Counted from the stretch's first letter, positions 39,008-51,764 are shown. The stretch is 64,000 nt of DNA from Phlebopus portentosus (GCA_037892935.1 JAYXKI010000001.1:496001-560000), one strand, 5' to 3'. Program-made: numbers and translations. The notes: generated by a model from the letters alone, not told the origin.

Positions 39008-41157
39008 TCACCATCTGTCCTCCACGTCCATCACAGGAACAGGATGTACAGAGGGGGGAACAGGACCGTGGTCCTGTTCTATCTCAATCACATGCATCGA
39101 CTCTGGCACGTCAAGGTTTGGATCGGGAAGGAACTCGGGTTCGGGCTCAGGAGATGTGGACCTGGGTCGGAGACGTTTGAGTATTTGCAGACGACGATCT
39201 GGAGTTTGCAATTGTAAGTTAATACATGTAAGGTTCGTTAAAGTAATGTAGCAAAGAACGTACTGAGGTCTAACCGGACGTGTTCATCGCCCACTTCGTC
39301 CGAATCGTAGAGAGGGTCTCTTGAACTGATACGATGCCATGCCTCTACAAAAGTATCGTCACAAGGAAATGTGTATGTGAGTTCCATGTAAGCGATGTCG
39401 GCTCAAAGAAAACCTACGCTGGAACATTGTCCGCTCGGGCGAGTGTACGAACTCGTATGGTTCTGTCCGCATCCCTCTTCTCGACTTCCGCCCGCGACTT
39501 ACATGCTCTACAGGCGCGGCATGCTGTTCCCGATGATGGTGTTGATTGTACGACGAGGGTGGGCCGAGCGGGAGCACACCCTCGGGCTGCAGCTGTGACG
39601 AAGACGTACGAGAGAGGCCATGCGCATTTTCCGGTGCCTCGTATCTGAATTTTGCGTATCCATCTGTGCGCCATTACATAGAGAGGCACGTCCAGCTTAC
39701 AGACAATAAAAGAACGGGGAAAATCACCTCTGATAGATATATCTTGGGTTTTGCGTATTGCTTTCCCCTTTGGTCTAATAGGCTTCCCCGGTATTGATAG
39801 CGAAGCTGACGGTGCTGGTGTTCCACTATTATCACGTCGCCCCGTAACCCCCTCATCGCGCGAAGCAGGAACAGCGTCCTGCTTCTCTTGCTCAGCAATA
39901 AGGAACTGCTTTCTTTGTTCAGACATTCTCCGCCCGTACTCGATCTCTTCTTGCGTGTCAATGTTTTCGTGTGCCAGTTCACTGGAGTCGACCCGGTGCA
40001 TGCGTGGTGCGACGTTTGGGTTTGCCTTCGACCCTAAATCCGAGGGATCCTGGAATGGGTTCGATTGATCTGTGGATTCGAGGTAGTGATAGACTAGCCA
40101 GAGAAATGCGCGTCCTCTTTCGGCGGACGGGACGGGAACGGGCTGGAAGAGGTCGGTGAACTCTAGCTTGGAGTCGTCGGCAAAGTGGAGGCTGCCAACG
40201 TTCTAGACAATGCGTCAGTAAGAATATTTCAAGCGCGAACAACACAAGGGTGCATGCACCGTTGAACTCTGTGTGAGGACAAAGACCAGGTTGACGACAC
40301 TTGTGGTCGGGATGGGACCCGTTTCCTAGCATTCCATGAAGATTCGGTTAGCATAACCGCAGAAGATAATCACAATTGATCAAGAGGAGTATAAACAGCG
40401 ACATACTCTTTGAGCGAGGATAGCAAATGGAGAGTTTGGAACGTGTCTTGACTCGCTGGGGAGGATGACGGATTTGAGCGCGTTCCTGATACGAGGAGCA
40501 TCCGTCAGGTTGCCGTCAGATCGCTGAAGAGACGGCACTGGGTGGTAAGTCCTCAAAGCCGTGCGAGTCTCCGCGAAGACTGCGGAGGGGATCAGCGCAT
40601 AGCCAATTTGGTTTCAACAGGTCAGCGAGCGGGCCGTGAGCGCGGACATCAGGAGGTCATGGTTACCAGAACGCAGACCGGAACGAAGGAGGACGGAGAG
40701 GCAAGAGTTCATCAGCGAGAAGCTTCGAAACAGGGCCCTGCTGTGCACCCAAAAACTCAGAAACTCACACGCCATCGAGGTATTTACTCTCCCGACGTTC
40801 GCCAGAAGCGAGAGCATGGCAAAGTCCGTGGCGAACACGTCCGATTCGCCAGCCTTGTCACGCACGGAACGTGCGGTCTTGGGAGCATGCAAAATGGCGG
40901 AGACGTAGAGGTCACGGAAGGTAACCTGTTTGCCCGGCGGGTTGCTGAATGGGTCTGTGAAGACCTCATGAGTGTCGTTAAGGATGCAGGAGAGGACGTC
41001 GTATTGAAGGTCCTGACGCGTCAGAGGTTCAGCATCCTGTCGTTTGAGCGCGCCCCTGCGAGCGGTGCCTGGAGCCAGCTTCCCTGGTGCGGTTCTTTTA
41101 TAGTGTCAGAAAGGCTGTACTACTGAGATACTGTGCAGCTTACTCCTTTGCAGACAT
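39008..41157 (-). CDS. IES1: INO80 chromatin-remodelling complex subunit Ies1
   Basis: Nuclear subunit of the INO80 ATP-dependent nucleosome remodeller. Eight exons (41144-41157, 40769-41094, 40407-40579, 40260-40325, 39728-40202, 39610-39644, 39264-39342, 39008-39198) give 452 residues with all phases matching. Family blocks in order: AEPLTRQDLQYDVL, HEVFTDPFSNPPGKQVTFRDLY, FAMLSLLANVGRVNTSMAFF, TALRTYHPVPSLQRSDGNL, ALKSVILPSES, TSVVNLVFVLTQ, LEFTDLFQPVPVPSAERGRAFLWLVYHYLE, and ENIDTQEEIEYGRRMSEQR. The C-terminal RHRKMRMASLAWHRISSRDPLYDSDE follows. The first coding exon is only 14 nt (MSAK plus two bases), so ab initio gene finders may place the start wrongly. The second intron is 189 nt. 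The symbol follows yeast/fungal usage. Confidence 0.9.
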
Positions 41158-42313
41158 TGGAGGTATTGGGGAACGATGAAAGAGGCCGGCCAAGTGCGCC
41201 TTTTCCTTCCTTTGAAGTGGTGACGGTCGAGTCGGAGGCTGTGACTCCACATCTATTCTTCTGCCATCATCATCCCCCCAAGTATAACAAATGCATCTCT
41301 GTTTTCGAGCATTGCTTTGTGCTTCTCTTATGCACACGCTTTTCATAACTCTGCTCAGATTCCTTTATCTCTTCGACTTACTCAATATAGGGTCCGTGCT
41401 TCAATAATGTGATCCAATCGCCAATCGTTTAACTCTGCCCACGATCCGACGAAACGGTAGGGTAACAAATTGCCGAGATCTCAAAAATAAGGCTTTGATG
41501 TCCATTGCTTCAAAGATAATATCGCCCAATGCCATCAGTTCAAGATGTGCTGGCTAGTGACAGACTCCATCGCACGTACGACCTTCTCTACTCTCAATCT
41601 TCATTCGACGTGTTGAATGGTGCTATGTATCCGTATTCTGGATGAGCTGCGCGATGGCCATGAGCTTCTCATTACCCGACCAGTGCTTGGTACAACCATC
41701 CAATCCAATAGTTGCTGGTCCAAGAATAGCATCCAACCAGGTCCTGTTATCCCTCGGTCCCGTTCTACTTTAGCTCACCCTCCATTTGCTGTGGTTGCAT
41801 AAAATCATCCGACATCACCGTGTATCCGTTTCTGGTCATCCTTGCCTTCTAAGGGAGACACATCTGGATCAATCACAACGCAGCTTTGTGCGACTTTGCT
41901 ACCATCAGTCTCGCGCATCGCTTGTCTGTCCAACTTTCCTGTCTGGGCTTGTCTGTCTCTAGGCTGTCTCGGTGATGTGAACTCGGCTGCTTGGTTGTCC
42001 TCTAAATGCCTCGCTATGAATTCGCCTCCGCGCCCATATCTATTTCTCTCCGACTCGGCTAGTGATGAACTGACAGGGTGATCTCACCTTCAAACGTGTG
42101 TTCTCAAGATTCTCATGAACACATCTGCCATCACGCCTGCTCCGGCCGCAAATAGATCGCCTCTTAAGCCTTGACAGTGGGAAGAACGGCTGTCCTATGC
42201 AGGTTGTGCTCCCCTTATTACCTCGCGCTTCCGCCCTTGGGTTGCAGGGCAGCCCGAGTCTTTTCTTCGTTTTCATTTCTTCACTTCTTTCTTTCTTTTT
42301 CTTTTGAATTATT
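41158..42313. other. Divergent intergenic region
   Basis: 1.15 kb between IES1 and the cell-surface-type gene. Plus frames at 41617-41802 and 41842-42081 have no motif. The pyrimidine-rich run 42270-42310 directly before the ATG at 42314 is a typical leader. Confidence 0.45.
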
Positions 42314-44090
42314 ATGTCTTCTATTTCACCCGGGCCACCGAGCTCGACACCTTCATGGAGTATGAAGAACGTTACCTTTGACGACACCGACTCCTCTTTG
42401 AATTATACACAGGGCTGGAACCGGAGTGTGTCGGCGTCTGCCCATGGAGGTTCATTTCAGTCTTCGGACAATGTTGGAGATGTGGTTCATTTTTCCCTGC
42501 CTGGTACGTTCTACGTCAGTGCCTACGGTTTGTGACATTGCTGAGATATCTCGCAGCTAATGCAGTAGCTGTTTATTATTTTGGCTTCAAACAAACTTCT
42601 GGCTCTTTATGCGAGGCTTGCCTGGACTGCTCCTCGGACTCCAAAGGTCAGCTTGATGTCGTTGACGGACATGGTAACGATTCAGGATCCAAAGAACCTA
42701 CCGTGGGTTAATCTTGAAACCTTGACTAGTTTCACGGACTTACTCTGGTGTTTTCTAGTTATTATACCAGAAAGATAATTTGGACCCGAAAACGCGACAT
42801 TCGCTGGCTCTGGTCAATGTTCCAGACACTCGTTTTGGGAATCATAGCACAGTCACTGCTGACTCGTTTATAGTCACCGTTAAGGAAGAGCAAGGTCAGC
42901 TGTTTGATTATCAAGGATTTCCAGCTGAAGTCGAACACTGTTTTGTAGCTCATTTGGCGTATATATCGTCTAGTGCTTCAATGTCTATGATGAGCTCCAT
43001 GAGTTCTATGCCATCGGTGGCTATGAGCTCAACGAGCATGGCAGCAAATGACGATTCCCCGCCTCAGACCCAAGCAGCGCAGCCGACGCCTATAAGCATG
43101 AGCGCCATGCCCACTGCTTCCGACTCTTCGCTTGGGAACGCAGAAGAACAGGGCGCACTCTCGGCAGGTCAGCGTTCTGCACAGAAGCTGCGTTCGCCGC
43201 TCACGCTAACGGGCGTGATACTTGCGGTGCTGTTCGTGGTGTTCACTGCGCTCTTTGCGTTGATGTACTTTATGCGGAGAAGAAAGAGGAGGAAGACGGC
43301 TCCTGGGAAGATGTTTGATGAGGGATACTGGGCGGCTAGGTTCTTTGGGAATGCGAGTGGGGAGAGAGGATCAATTTGGGCCAGCAAACGCGGTGCTAGT
43401 TCTTCGGCAGAGAAGGGACAGCGGATCATCGCGAAGCAGGGTCCGATGGTTGAGAAGCTCGTCGCTGATAGGCCGACGCACTCTTCGTTACCTCCGCGGC
43501 CGGATATGAGCGTAAGACCTCCGCCCGTTTCGAATCTTCAACTACCGCCTCGCGATGGGTCCGGACGACAATGGATTCAACCCACGTATCATCCGCATAG
43601 CACTGCCCAGTCGTACGGTTTTCCTCCGAGAACTGTTCCACGCTCAGCGTTCATACCCGCAGCTCGTCCGCCGTATCATCCAGATAATCAGAGCTTCCAG
43701 GAGCAAAATGAAACCGGACAGCTTGCTCGTATGCAATCTACGAGTGCAGTATATACCCGACCACCGATGTCTGCGCCGGCTGGCTCCGTAACAGTACCTG
43801 GTCCGCCACGAAGTCCAGTTGCCTCCCTGCATCCTTACGTCGCTGAAGCTCGAGCCCGAGTACGCGACCGTGCGCGAGGTGTTACCGATGTCGATCGCAA
43901 TCCTGTCTTAAATGGACCGGAGCAAGCGAATGCATATTACGCGAATGTTCCTCCTGTTCCTCCCGTTCCCAGGTCCTGGAATTCTGGCTCTGGTCCTATG
44001 CCGGGGAATGGATACGGGTATGCGCCCGCAGGATCGCGGCAGTATCATACGCGCAACCATAATTCCTGGGGAAGCCAGTACAGTCAATGA
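42314..44090 (+). CDS. Single-pass membrane protein with N-terminal beta-sandwich-like ectodomain
   Basis: Three exons, 42314-42503, 42569-42702 and 42759-44090, give 551 residues. The first 190 residues follow a pattern frequent in Agaricomycetes: NVTFDDTDSSLNYTQGW, GGSFQSSDN, VHFSLP, AVYYFGFKQTSGSLCEACLD (two cysteines), GQLDVVDGHG, then LDPKTRHSLALVNVPDTRFGNHSTVTADSFIVTV. This looks like a carbohydrate-binding-type beta sandwich, though no ligand is proven. A methionine/serine-rich stretch (about 205-225) and a polar stalk lead to one membrane helix (LTGVILAVLFVVFTALFALMYF, about residues 258-279), a basic stop-transfer RRRKRRK and a proline-rich cytoplasmic tail of about 260 residues. There is no classical signal peptide, so orientation is inferred. 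A surface sensor is a plausible but unproven role. Confidence 0.8.
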
Positions 44091-44609
44091 AACGGGAGGA
44101 AATGATGGACGAAGTTGACGAACTCGGGACTCTTCAAGTTTCATTTATTTCTTTCCCTCCTTGAGCGTGTATATGTTGATAAATATATTTCTTGGTTCTT
44201 TAAACGTTCCTTTTTTCTTTCTCATTCGTTGAACTTTATCATTCGTTTTAGAAGTAATTTTGTTCGATTATGTTTGTTTTCCTGTGTGCGCTTTTCTTCT
44301 GGACTGAAATGCGTTTGTACTTGTGGTCCTGATCTTCTTCACGTCGTTGACGGACAGAGGCCTTATAGTCATATAAAGTAGTATACAGATGTTGTTTTGG
44401 GTACACATACAAGAGTCGTTGCTCGATTACGCTTCGGAACGCATCTCATTTGTTTGGCCATATTGACGCGTTTCTACCAAATCGAGGTTATCCGAATTGC
44501 TACGATGACGTTGCGTTGTCTTCCGAAGTCAAAGGTGACCTCCTCCTCAACCTCATTCACTTTCGCTGCGTATAAGTACCTTCTGTGACTTCGAGATCCA
44601 AATTCCAAG
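44091..44609. other. Intergenic region
   Basis: 3' flank of the previous gene and promoter of the DUF423 gene; T-rich. The frames 44115-44381 and 44397-44588 have no motif. Confidence 0.45.
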
Positions 44610-45141
44610 ATGTCAGAATGGATTCCTTTGCTTGGACGCTCCCCTTTGGTGTTGCCGAAGGTTCTTTGGAGACTTGGAGTTGCTTTCAGTACGATGCTTC
44701 GAATCTCTTGCGTTCTGGCTCTCTGTTTATATGATTCTTGTGTTCCTATACATACAGCTGCGAGCGGCATAATTCTGGGCGCTTTTGGCACGCATGCTAT
44801 GAAGAAGAGACTGGCTCCGGAACAGATGCATGCTTGGGAAACGGCCACGCATTATTCTGTACGTATAGTTCAAGTACTCGATTAACCTTCGAGATATTCA
44901 CCGATTTTACTCGTAGATTTTTAATGGCCTAGGACTGCTGGCCGTCTCGCTGCACCCACGATTCTCCGTGCACCGATTCGCAGGACCTGCCGTCGCACTA
45001 GGCGGATTTATATTCTCGTCAAGCATACTCCTGCTTCTCCTGGGTTCAGATAAGTTCAAGAAACTTGGCCCGATCACGCCGATGGGCGGGTCCATAATGA
45101 TTGCTGGGTGCGTTGCTATGCGTTGCTATCATCGCGACTGA
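44610..45141 (+). CDS. DUF423 / TMEM256-like small membrane protein
   Basis: Three exons, 44610-44688, 44758-44858 and 44917-45141, give 134 residues. The core is ASGIILGAFGTHAMKKRLAPEQMHAWETATHYSIFNGLGLLAVSLHP, matching the DUF423 (YgdD/TMEM256) pattern G-A-F/L-G-x-H-A-L-K-x-R-L-x-P-E-Q-x-x-x-W-x-T-A-x-x-Y. It is followed by two hydrophobic helices (AVALGGFIFSSSILLLLLGS and the last one with PMGGSIMIAGCVA). Four helices in all are likely. The protein is small, conserved from bacteria to animals and of unknown function; mitochondrial in animals. The last residues RCYHRD are unusual, and a final unspliced intron there is possible. Confidence 0.85.
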
Positions 45142-45944
45142 GATGGTCATCACGAAGAGAACTGACTTTCTTTTTTATTTTATGTGATTGCCTTTGGGCG
45201 CTCACCGCCGGGACGACAGGTATTTATCCATGCTGTTTTGATTAATATCCATGGTCGTTGGGCGTGTGTGTGAGTTTGTTGCCGCTGGCTGCCCCGAGTC
45301 GGACTCGCTCGAAGTCGGTGCGATGCTAATGCCGTAGGTGCTGGTTAATTACTTATGGGTAATCGGACCGAAGCTGGAATTATGTAATAGTATAATATAT
45401 ATCATCAGACGCGTGAAGTCATTGTCTCGCGATTGGGACGCGTTGTGTTTTTATTCTTAATAGTTGTCTACTCTGCAATGTACGGTATGTATGTAGCTGC
45501 TCCGGAAGTTTGGAAGATATAAGAAGTAATATTGATGGCCAAAGGGTAGGAAAGAAGACGCGAAAACACGAGGCAGACGCGTGTGCTGGTGCTTGTTTGA
45601 TGTTATGTACGCGATATTCCCACGGGTAAACGATCCTGTGACCTGGACCAGGCCACGACCCCTTTCTGACGTCCTTGTATTTACCGTGTCCGTTCAAGTT
45701 GCCCTCGTGCACGTCCTCGCATCCCCCGCCTCTCTCCTCTCTCCCATCCGCATCATCGGTTGATCTATATTTCGTTCCCATTCTTGGTTTTGCATATACG
45801 TCAATTCAGTCCTCAAGCTTGGAATAAACTTCTTGTCTAAACACGCCGAGTCGCAAAGAGAGAAGCAACGTGTAGGACGCACGCCTTGGCTGCTGTCTCA
45901 CATAATTTTCTCAGTCGCTCATTTCCCCATTGAAGTGGGCGTCT
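45142..45944. other. Intergenic region
   Basis: Promoter of the zinc-finger gene. A tandem GTTGCTATGC repeat lies near 45111-45130 at the left border. Minus frames 45419-45781 and 45694-45882 have no motif. Confidence 0.45.
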
Positions 45945-48054
45945 ATGGAACGCCATTTTAGCACCTCAAATCTACCAACTCGCAGCGATCGCAGTTCTGG
46001 TCGTCATTTACAACGACACGCCACAGCCGATTTGTCGTTCTTTACACCTTCGTCAGTCTCATTCAATCCAAGGCCTTATTTCGCTGCCATGCCCAGTCTA
46101 CCCGGTCAAGAAAGGTCGATCTCATCATCTTCGCTGTACAGGGACCCATCGTCGAGTGCTTTGCAACAGAAATCGCTCGACGTGTCGTACAACGATCCAG
46201 ATGCCGTTTTTATTCGATACCCTTTCACGTCGTTCCCCGATGCCCACTTGTATCCTGAAGGTCTCACGTACAACCTAATGGCGGAGAACCCGAACTGGTT
46301 CCTCCACCCTGCGGATTTCAGGATGGAGAACGATACCGACCCGAATCGAGTTGCATATCCGCAGATACTCGAGCCGCCTCGGGGATGGTGCCCCCTGAAA
46401 AAGAAGGAAGTCAGGGAGAAAGGTTATGATGGTTACAATGGTGAGGATACTCCCAAGCTGAGGTGCACGTTCTGTCGGAGAGTATATGCCGGTGTGAACG
46501 CCAAGAGTATGTGGAGAAGGCACGTCCTTGAGAAGCACAGAATTCCTATGTCGAATAGGCGTGATGGACCATCTGAGGGCAATTCAAGGGGAAGAAGCTT
46601 GTCAAATAGTAAGTTTTCTATTATCATGCTTTCAAGTTCTAATAAATCTCGTTTTGGCAGAGGAAAATAAGCGATCTTCATCGTCTGCGCCACCCAGAAA
46701 GGACGTCTTCGCAATTCAGAACTTCTTCAAGCCGAAGCCGAAGGAAGCATCATCAACGACTGTCCTGACATCAAAGGATAATTCTAATAATCGCTTGACG
46801 CAACCCTTGGACGCCAAACCCGCCCCAGCTGAGCCTGCTACTTCGGAAGAAGTCCAGGAAGCGACTGAGAAACCGAAAGACAGTGCATCTGGACCAGCTG
46901 AGAAGTCAAAAGCTTCTGAACCTGAATTCGTCCCCGATGATGATACAAAAAGCTGCTCATCACTTCGCTCTCCCAAGCACGTCGTTTCCACGCTTCCCCC
47001 ATCGTCGCCACTGGAAGAGGGTGCACCACATTTAGCGTGGCTCGATCTTTCGTCTTTACCCTCGAGTCCTATGAGGACGCCCAATTATCACAAAAAACGC
47101 GGTCCTTTCAGAATGCCGTGGAAGTTCCCCAGTCCGAGTCATCCGTTATATACTGGTCCTGACGAGTTATGCCTCGGTGTTCCTGTTGGCGGAATGACGG
47201 GCGAAGGTCTTCGCTCTACCTACGTTCCATTACAAGCTAGCCCATTCCCTGGCAGCACTAACAACCAATTGCAATTGTCAAGTCCCGCAGCTGCCTCACC
47301 GTTGAGTCAGAAGCCCGTGACGGGGAGAGTCCTCGGGTGGAAACAGTCAAAGAATAGGCCGAAGAGTAAGCTTCCACCGCTCATTGACCCCTCCCCTCGT
47401 CGGCCATTGTACACCGGCCCTCTTCCGGTACCACTAGATGATGGTCTCCAATTCGCACCGACGCCGGATCTTAGCTTATCGGCGGACAGTGAAGCCGATC
47501 AGTCCTTCTCTACACTCGGAGAACCGTTCTCAACCGATGCGTTTTCAAAGTGGTTCGAGATGAGTAGTCCAGAGAAGGGTAAAACGAGTGACGTTCTTGA
47601 ATCTGGTTTGCCTGACACGCCGCTGCGCCGGTCGTCGAGCAAGTCATCAATTGACAAGCTCCAACTCGTCAGCCCAGAGAAGAAGGCGGATAAAGAGGAA
47701 GAGTCGACGTCCTCTACGCTTTTACCCTCTGGCTTTGGACTGGGCTTCAATTTCAAGATCAATTTGGCGACTTCGGGCTCGAAGCGAGCGAGGTCCGAGG
47801 AGCCTGAAGATCATGACTTTTCGGACGACTTTGGAGAACTTCTCTATCCATCGGATGATCCAGACGATGTGGAACAGAAGAACGATGAAAAGAAATTGAC
47901 GCATAAGTCAGCAAACTCATCTATTTCGTCGCTTTCTGGTAGTTCCACAGAGCGCGAGGAGACTCCTCGCACCAGTACGGAACTTGCTTCTGAGGATCTG
48001 GATTTCGTATTTGGTGATTCTATTCCGATGAAGAAGCGTCGGTTATTCGTTTGA
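45945..48054 (+). CDS. Protein with single C2H2-like zinc finger and long disordered tail
   Basis: Two exons, 45945-46608 and 46661-48054, give 685 residues. The folded part is N-terminal: NDPDAVFIRYPFTSFPDAHLYPEGLTYNLM, HPADFRMENDTDPNRVAYPQILEPPRGWCP, then a zinc finger LRCTFCRRVYAGVNAKSMWRRHVLEKH (C-x2-C-x15-H-x4-H, about residues 172-196). The finger is flanked by a conserved PP(R)GWCPLKKK segment. The rest is disordered, rich in SP/TP and acidic runs, with repeats of the type HPLYTGPDELCLGVP and RPLYTGPLPVPLD (PLYTGP twice, about 80 residues apart). The last residues KKRRLFV are a possible nuclear signal. A DNA- or protein-binding nuclear factor is inferred. The ATG at 45945 is the first in frame. 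Confidence 0.75.
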
Positions 48055-48987
48055 ATTGTTCCGTTTTTCTTTCATTTCTCCTTGCTTGACTCTGCCTTTG
48101 TTTTGATTTCTTCTACTTATGCCATGTACTTCCTGTTCTATTATTCACAGCATGCTAGCTCGCTTGCTCATCTCCGAGCATCGCTTCTTGCTTTCCCGAC
48201 TCTGTCCCCTTTCTCCGTTCCTTTGCTCTTATCTATCGCTTTCAAAGCGTTTCCCTCGTCTTCAGGTTATGAGAAATTTCTAATGTGTTCTCTTTGCTAC
48301 CATCCACATCCCCCAGAGCCGTTTCTCGTCCAGGGGCAATAGCTATCCTTTCCGTGAGAGGAACAGTTATTAGTTCCTTTCTCAATCTTTATCTTCTTGC
48401 TTCCTGGCTTGTTGTTTTCCTTTGACCTGGTTATCGTCTCGTTTTCTCGTCCTCTGCTTGTAGCGCCTTCGAGTAACTTCGGAGCACGCTCATGTCCCTG
48501 TCTGATGTTCTATCTGTCCTTTTCTGTTGTCTCTTGTACTATAGTCTCATCGTCTGTTTCTCTTTCCCTTCGTGCAACGGACTTCTAGCCCGCCCCTCAT
48601 CTCGGCATCACATCCACACGTACATTCGGTCTACCCATCCTCTTACCCTAGCACTGGGCAGATGGCCAACCAAGCCTTTATGGCCATACAACAGCTGTGT
48701 CGCCATTCCTCTTTTGTGTGGTGCTTACTGCACTTGTCCGTGTTCCGTTGTCCTCAGGTTTGTCCTGTCCTGTCCGGTTTACGCGTTCGGCCTGTCCGAC
48801 GCAATTGTATTCCGAAGTGTTGTTGCATGTATGCTGTAGAGCAGTGTAAATACAGAAATAGAGAAGCAACCAATACTTTCACTCTGTGTGCGCGAATCTG
48901 AGTGATCAGCGTCTGCAACTTCACCCTTGCTCTCATGTCAGGACGTGCATAATCTCGACAACTGTCTGACCTTCCCTTACACTCCGC
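48055..48987. other. Intergenic region, pyrimidine-rich
   Basis: 3' flank of the zinc-finger gene and promoter of the ARMH3 gene. Plus frames 48082-48342 and 48492-48901 are produced by C/T-rich tracts. Nothing recognised. Confidence 0.45.
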
Positions 48988-51764
48988 ATGAAACCAGTGA
49001 TTCCAGTGTCTATACCACGTCTTGTCTCCAAATTCGTCGCAACCTATGATAGGCTCTTTGCTGGGTTTGCGCCAGAGCAGATCGCTCCATATGAGACTGC
49101 CTCGCAGTTCTGGGCGAGCTTATTCTCGTTGCAGGTTGATGCTGCCCATCTGGGCGGGAAGATCCGAAGACTGAGGAAGGAAGAGATGCTCAGAAGTCAT
49201 AAGGTGTGTGTCCTCCCAGATCTTTATGCATTATTTGGCATGGAACAGAGGTACTGACGTGTATGTACACATCCAACTTAGTAGTCTCTCCTAAATACCC
49301 TCTGCGCGACGTGCATATCACAAATACGCTCTGCGGCGCGGACGGATGTTAGGGCCGAGCATGCAGCGGAGACGCTAAGCATCGTTGTGAGGTGTGTGAT
49401 GGAGAAAGGGTTAGACGGATGGGAGGTTATGGAGGTGCTTGCGGGAGGGGTTGGGAGGAGTGATGAAGTCTTTCTGGTATCTAGTTTGAATTTATTCTCG
49501 GTCTGCTTGATGTATGTGCTAATTAGGCTTTGTCATATGCGTAGGGACTGGTAAATGCCATCGAGGAAGTGTTACTTGACGAGACAGCTCCTTGTAGGTC
49601 TTGGACTTCTTTCTTTCTCTTAATATCACTCTCAGAATCGCAAGAAATTCATCGGACCTCCTCTTACAGCAACACTTAAGCATGCAGTCCTCCACCTGAC
49701 GCTCGTCTTTGCAAGCTCCGTCGGCCAATTGAGTCCTGGCGCCTACCTTCTCCGTAGAAACCTCTTTCCCGCACTTACAGGGATCGCTAAGACTCCGGAA
49801 ACGCAGGAATACACTTTCGAGGCTGTTGTGCTCCTGAGTATCCTCGCAGGGTTCCATCGTACGGACTCGCCACGCTTGAATGGCTATTTGAGAGAGATAG
49901 AGAAGACGGAGGATCGTGAGTGTACGTACGTGTGTTATTTTGTCTTGTCACGATCGGGAAATGTATGTGTATTGATGTGTGGTTATGTTTCGCAGTTCTA
50001 CGAGCTTTCGTATATGCTGCGAACTACAAAATGGACAGTGTCATCAAGTGAGCACGGTTGCTGCGTGTTTTGGCACTCGTGCGTGGATAATGGAACTGAT
50101 GAAGCTATTTGAACTCAGGGCATATCAGGAGATCTTAGATGATTCCCCACCGACGTTCGCAAGCTCCGTCAGCAGTCTTTTTGCCTCGTTCCGGCCGGAT
50201 CGGGCTCTGTCAGCGACGCCTGTAGACACACCCAAGGAACGGTTCAAGAACCAGTCAGCTTGGAGTTTCTTCGAATGAAGAAGTAACTTACTGATGTGTT
50301 CTACAGGCCAATTGAAGCAACGGTCATCCTCCTCCCGGTGCATGATTTCCTACACCTCAACACAGTCTTCAACGTCATCCTCTTAGAGCCCTTCATATCC
50401 CCTTTGACCTCTTCTGCATCCGCACAACTGGTGACTAACGGAAAGTCGAAGACACGACCTCCTACATCCTCATCAACATCTTTACCTCCACTCATATGCA
50501 CCTTCCTAACGCTTTGCTCATATATCTTCACTCACGCAACATCCGTGCAGAGTCCACGCGCTGCTGCATATGCTAATTCGTGTCTTACGACGTTACTGCA
50601 CCTTGTAGAGAATGACGTTGCGATGAGTGCGCTAATCATGCCCACTCCTTCTGGTTCAGATATAAAGGTGCGAATATGTCGGCAGGTAAGGATTAAATGA
50701 TGTGGTTGTTATTATATGCAGTCTAAAGGGCAGGAAGACTGATAAACTTGAAGAGACTTCCAGCACTACCGACGGGCCCAAGTACTCGGCCTGTTCTATG
50801 TACAGTATTGGATTGCTGTGTATTATGGTTGCGTCATAATCTACACAGACGACTAGAGATGCAGTCTTATATGTGCGTACCTTTGCTTGATGATTGTTTC
50901 TGGGTCTAAACCTCACGTTTGTAGGACATGTATTTGGATTATCTATCACACAATCTGGTTCTTGAGCAAAACAAGGCGACGGCTAGGTCTGCTCGTTGAA
51001 TTCCGTGCTGATATTCCGAGCTAACGTCTTTGTCTCGTTTCTAGAATATCATTGGGAGGAACTCTGGAGATCGCTGATTTTATTACTTGACTTCTTGTCG
51101 GCAAAGATGTCTGAATCGTTGAAGGTCGAGCAGCTTGTGCAGGAGGTCAGTTCAAGGAGATTTCTTCAACTTAGTAACCTGACGTTACATTCCAACTCCA
51201 TTTTAGACTGTCATCTTGCTCGATTTTTCCCTGTCGCATGCCGAATCCTTCCTCGGCAGCCCTCAGGCCGTACACCAGCTCGTTGTGAGCATCGTGTTTT
51301 CCCAGATTCTTTGATCGAGTAATTTATTACCACTTGTAAACAGTACGAGCTCGTCCGATCAACCGTGACCCTGCACAAACAACATCCTCTTTGCCAGAAG
51401 AAGCAAATCAAGAAGCGACCAGGAGGGCAATTTACGACAAACCCCTCCGTTGCCCTCCGGCGTCTATTGGACGCAGCAGCTCACTACGAGCAAGTCATCC
51501 GCGACAGCGGAGCAAAGAGCTCGAGTGCGAATTCCGTCCTGCGAGCGATCGCACGAGAGATAGAACGGGATGGTGTTCTTGGTGCACGAGAGATGAACGA
51601 TGACGAAGCTCCGTACGTTGCCGCCCTTTTTTCTATCCACCCTTGTTTGCTCAAAGTCTATGTTTATGCCAATGATGTATCTCGATAGGAAACGCTCAGA
51701 CGAGCTGGGCGAGATTGGCTTTATACGTTATGCGTATGAGGATGTATTGACGCTCATGACATAG
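48988..51764 (+). CDS. ARMH3 / DUF1741 armadillo-like helical protein
   Basis: Large helical protein of the ARMH3 (human C10orf76) family, which in animals recruits PI4KB-GBF1 machinery at the Golgi; in fungi it is annotated as DUF1741. At least a dozen exons. Secure segments: KFVATYDRLFAGFAPEQ...FWASLFSLQVDAAHLGGKI (48988-49203), SLLNTLCATCISQIRSAARTDVR, FIGPPLTATLKHAVLHLTLVFASSVGQLSPGAYLLRRNLFPAL (from about 49637), FLRAFVYAANYK, PIEATVILLPVHDFLHLN (50307 on), and YHWEELWRSLILLLDFLS, the family's most conserved motif (51042 on). Then TVILLDFSLSHAESFLGSPQAVHQLV, YELVRSTVTLHKQ, and the end SDELGEIGFIRYAYEDVLTLMT with TAG at 51762. Some middle joints were not resolved. Start at 48988 fits the family N-terminus. 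Confidence 0.8.
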
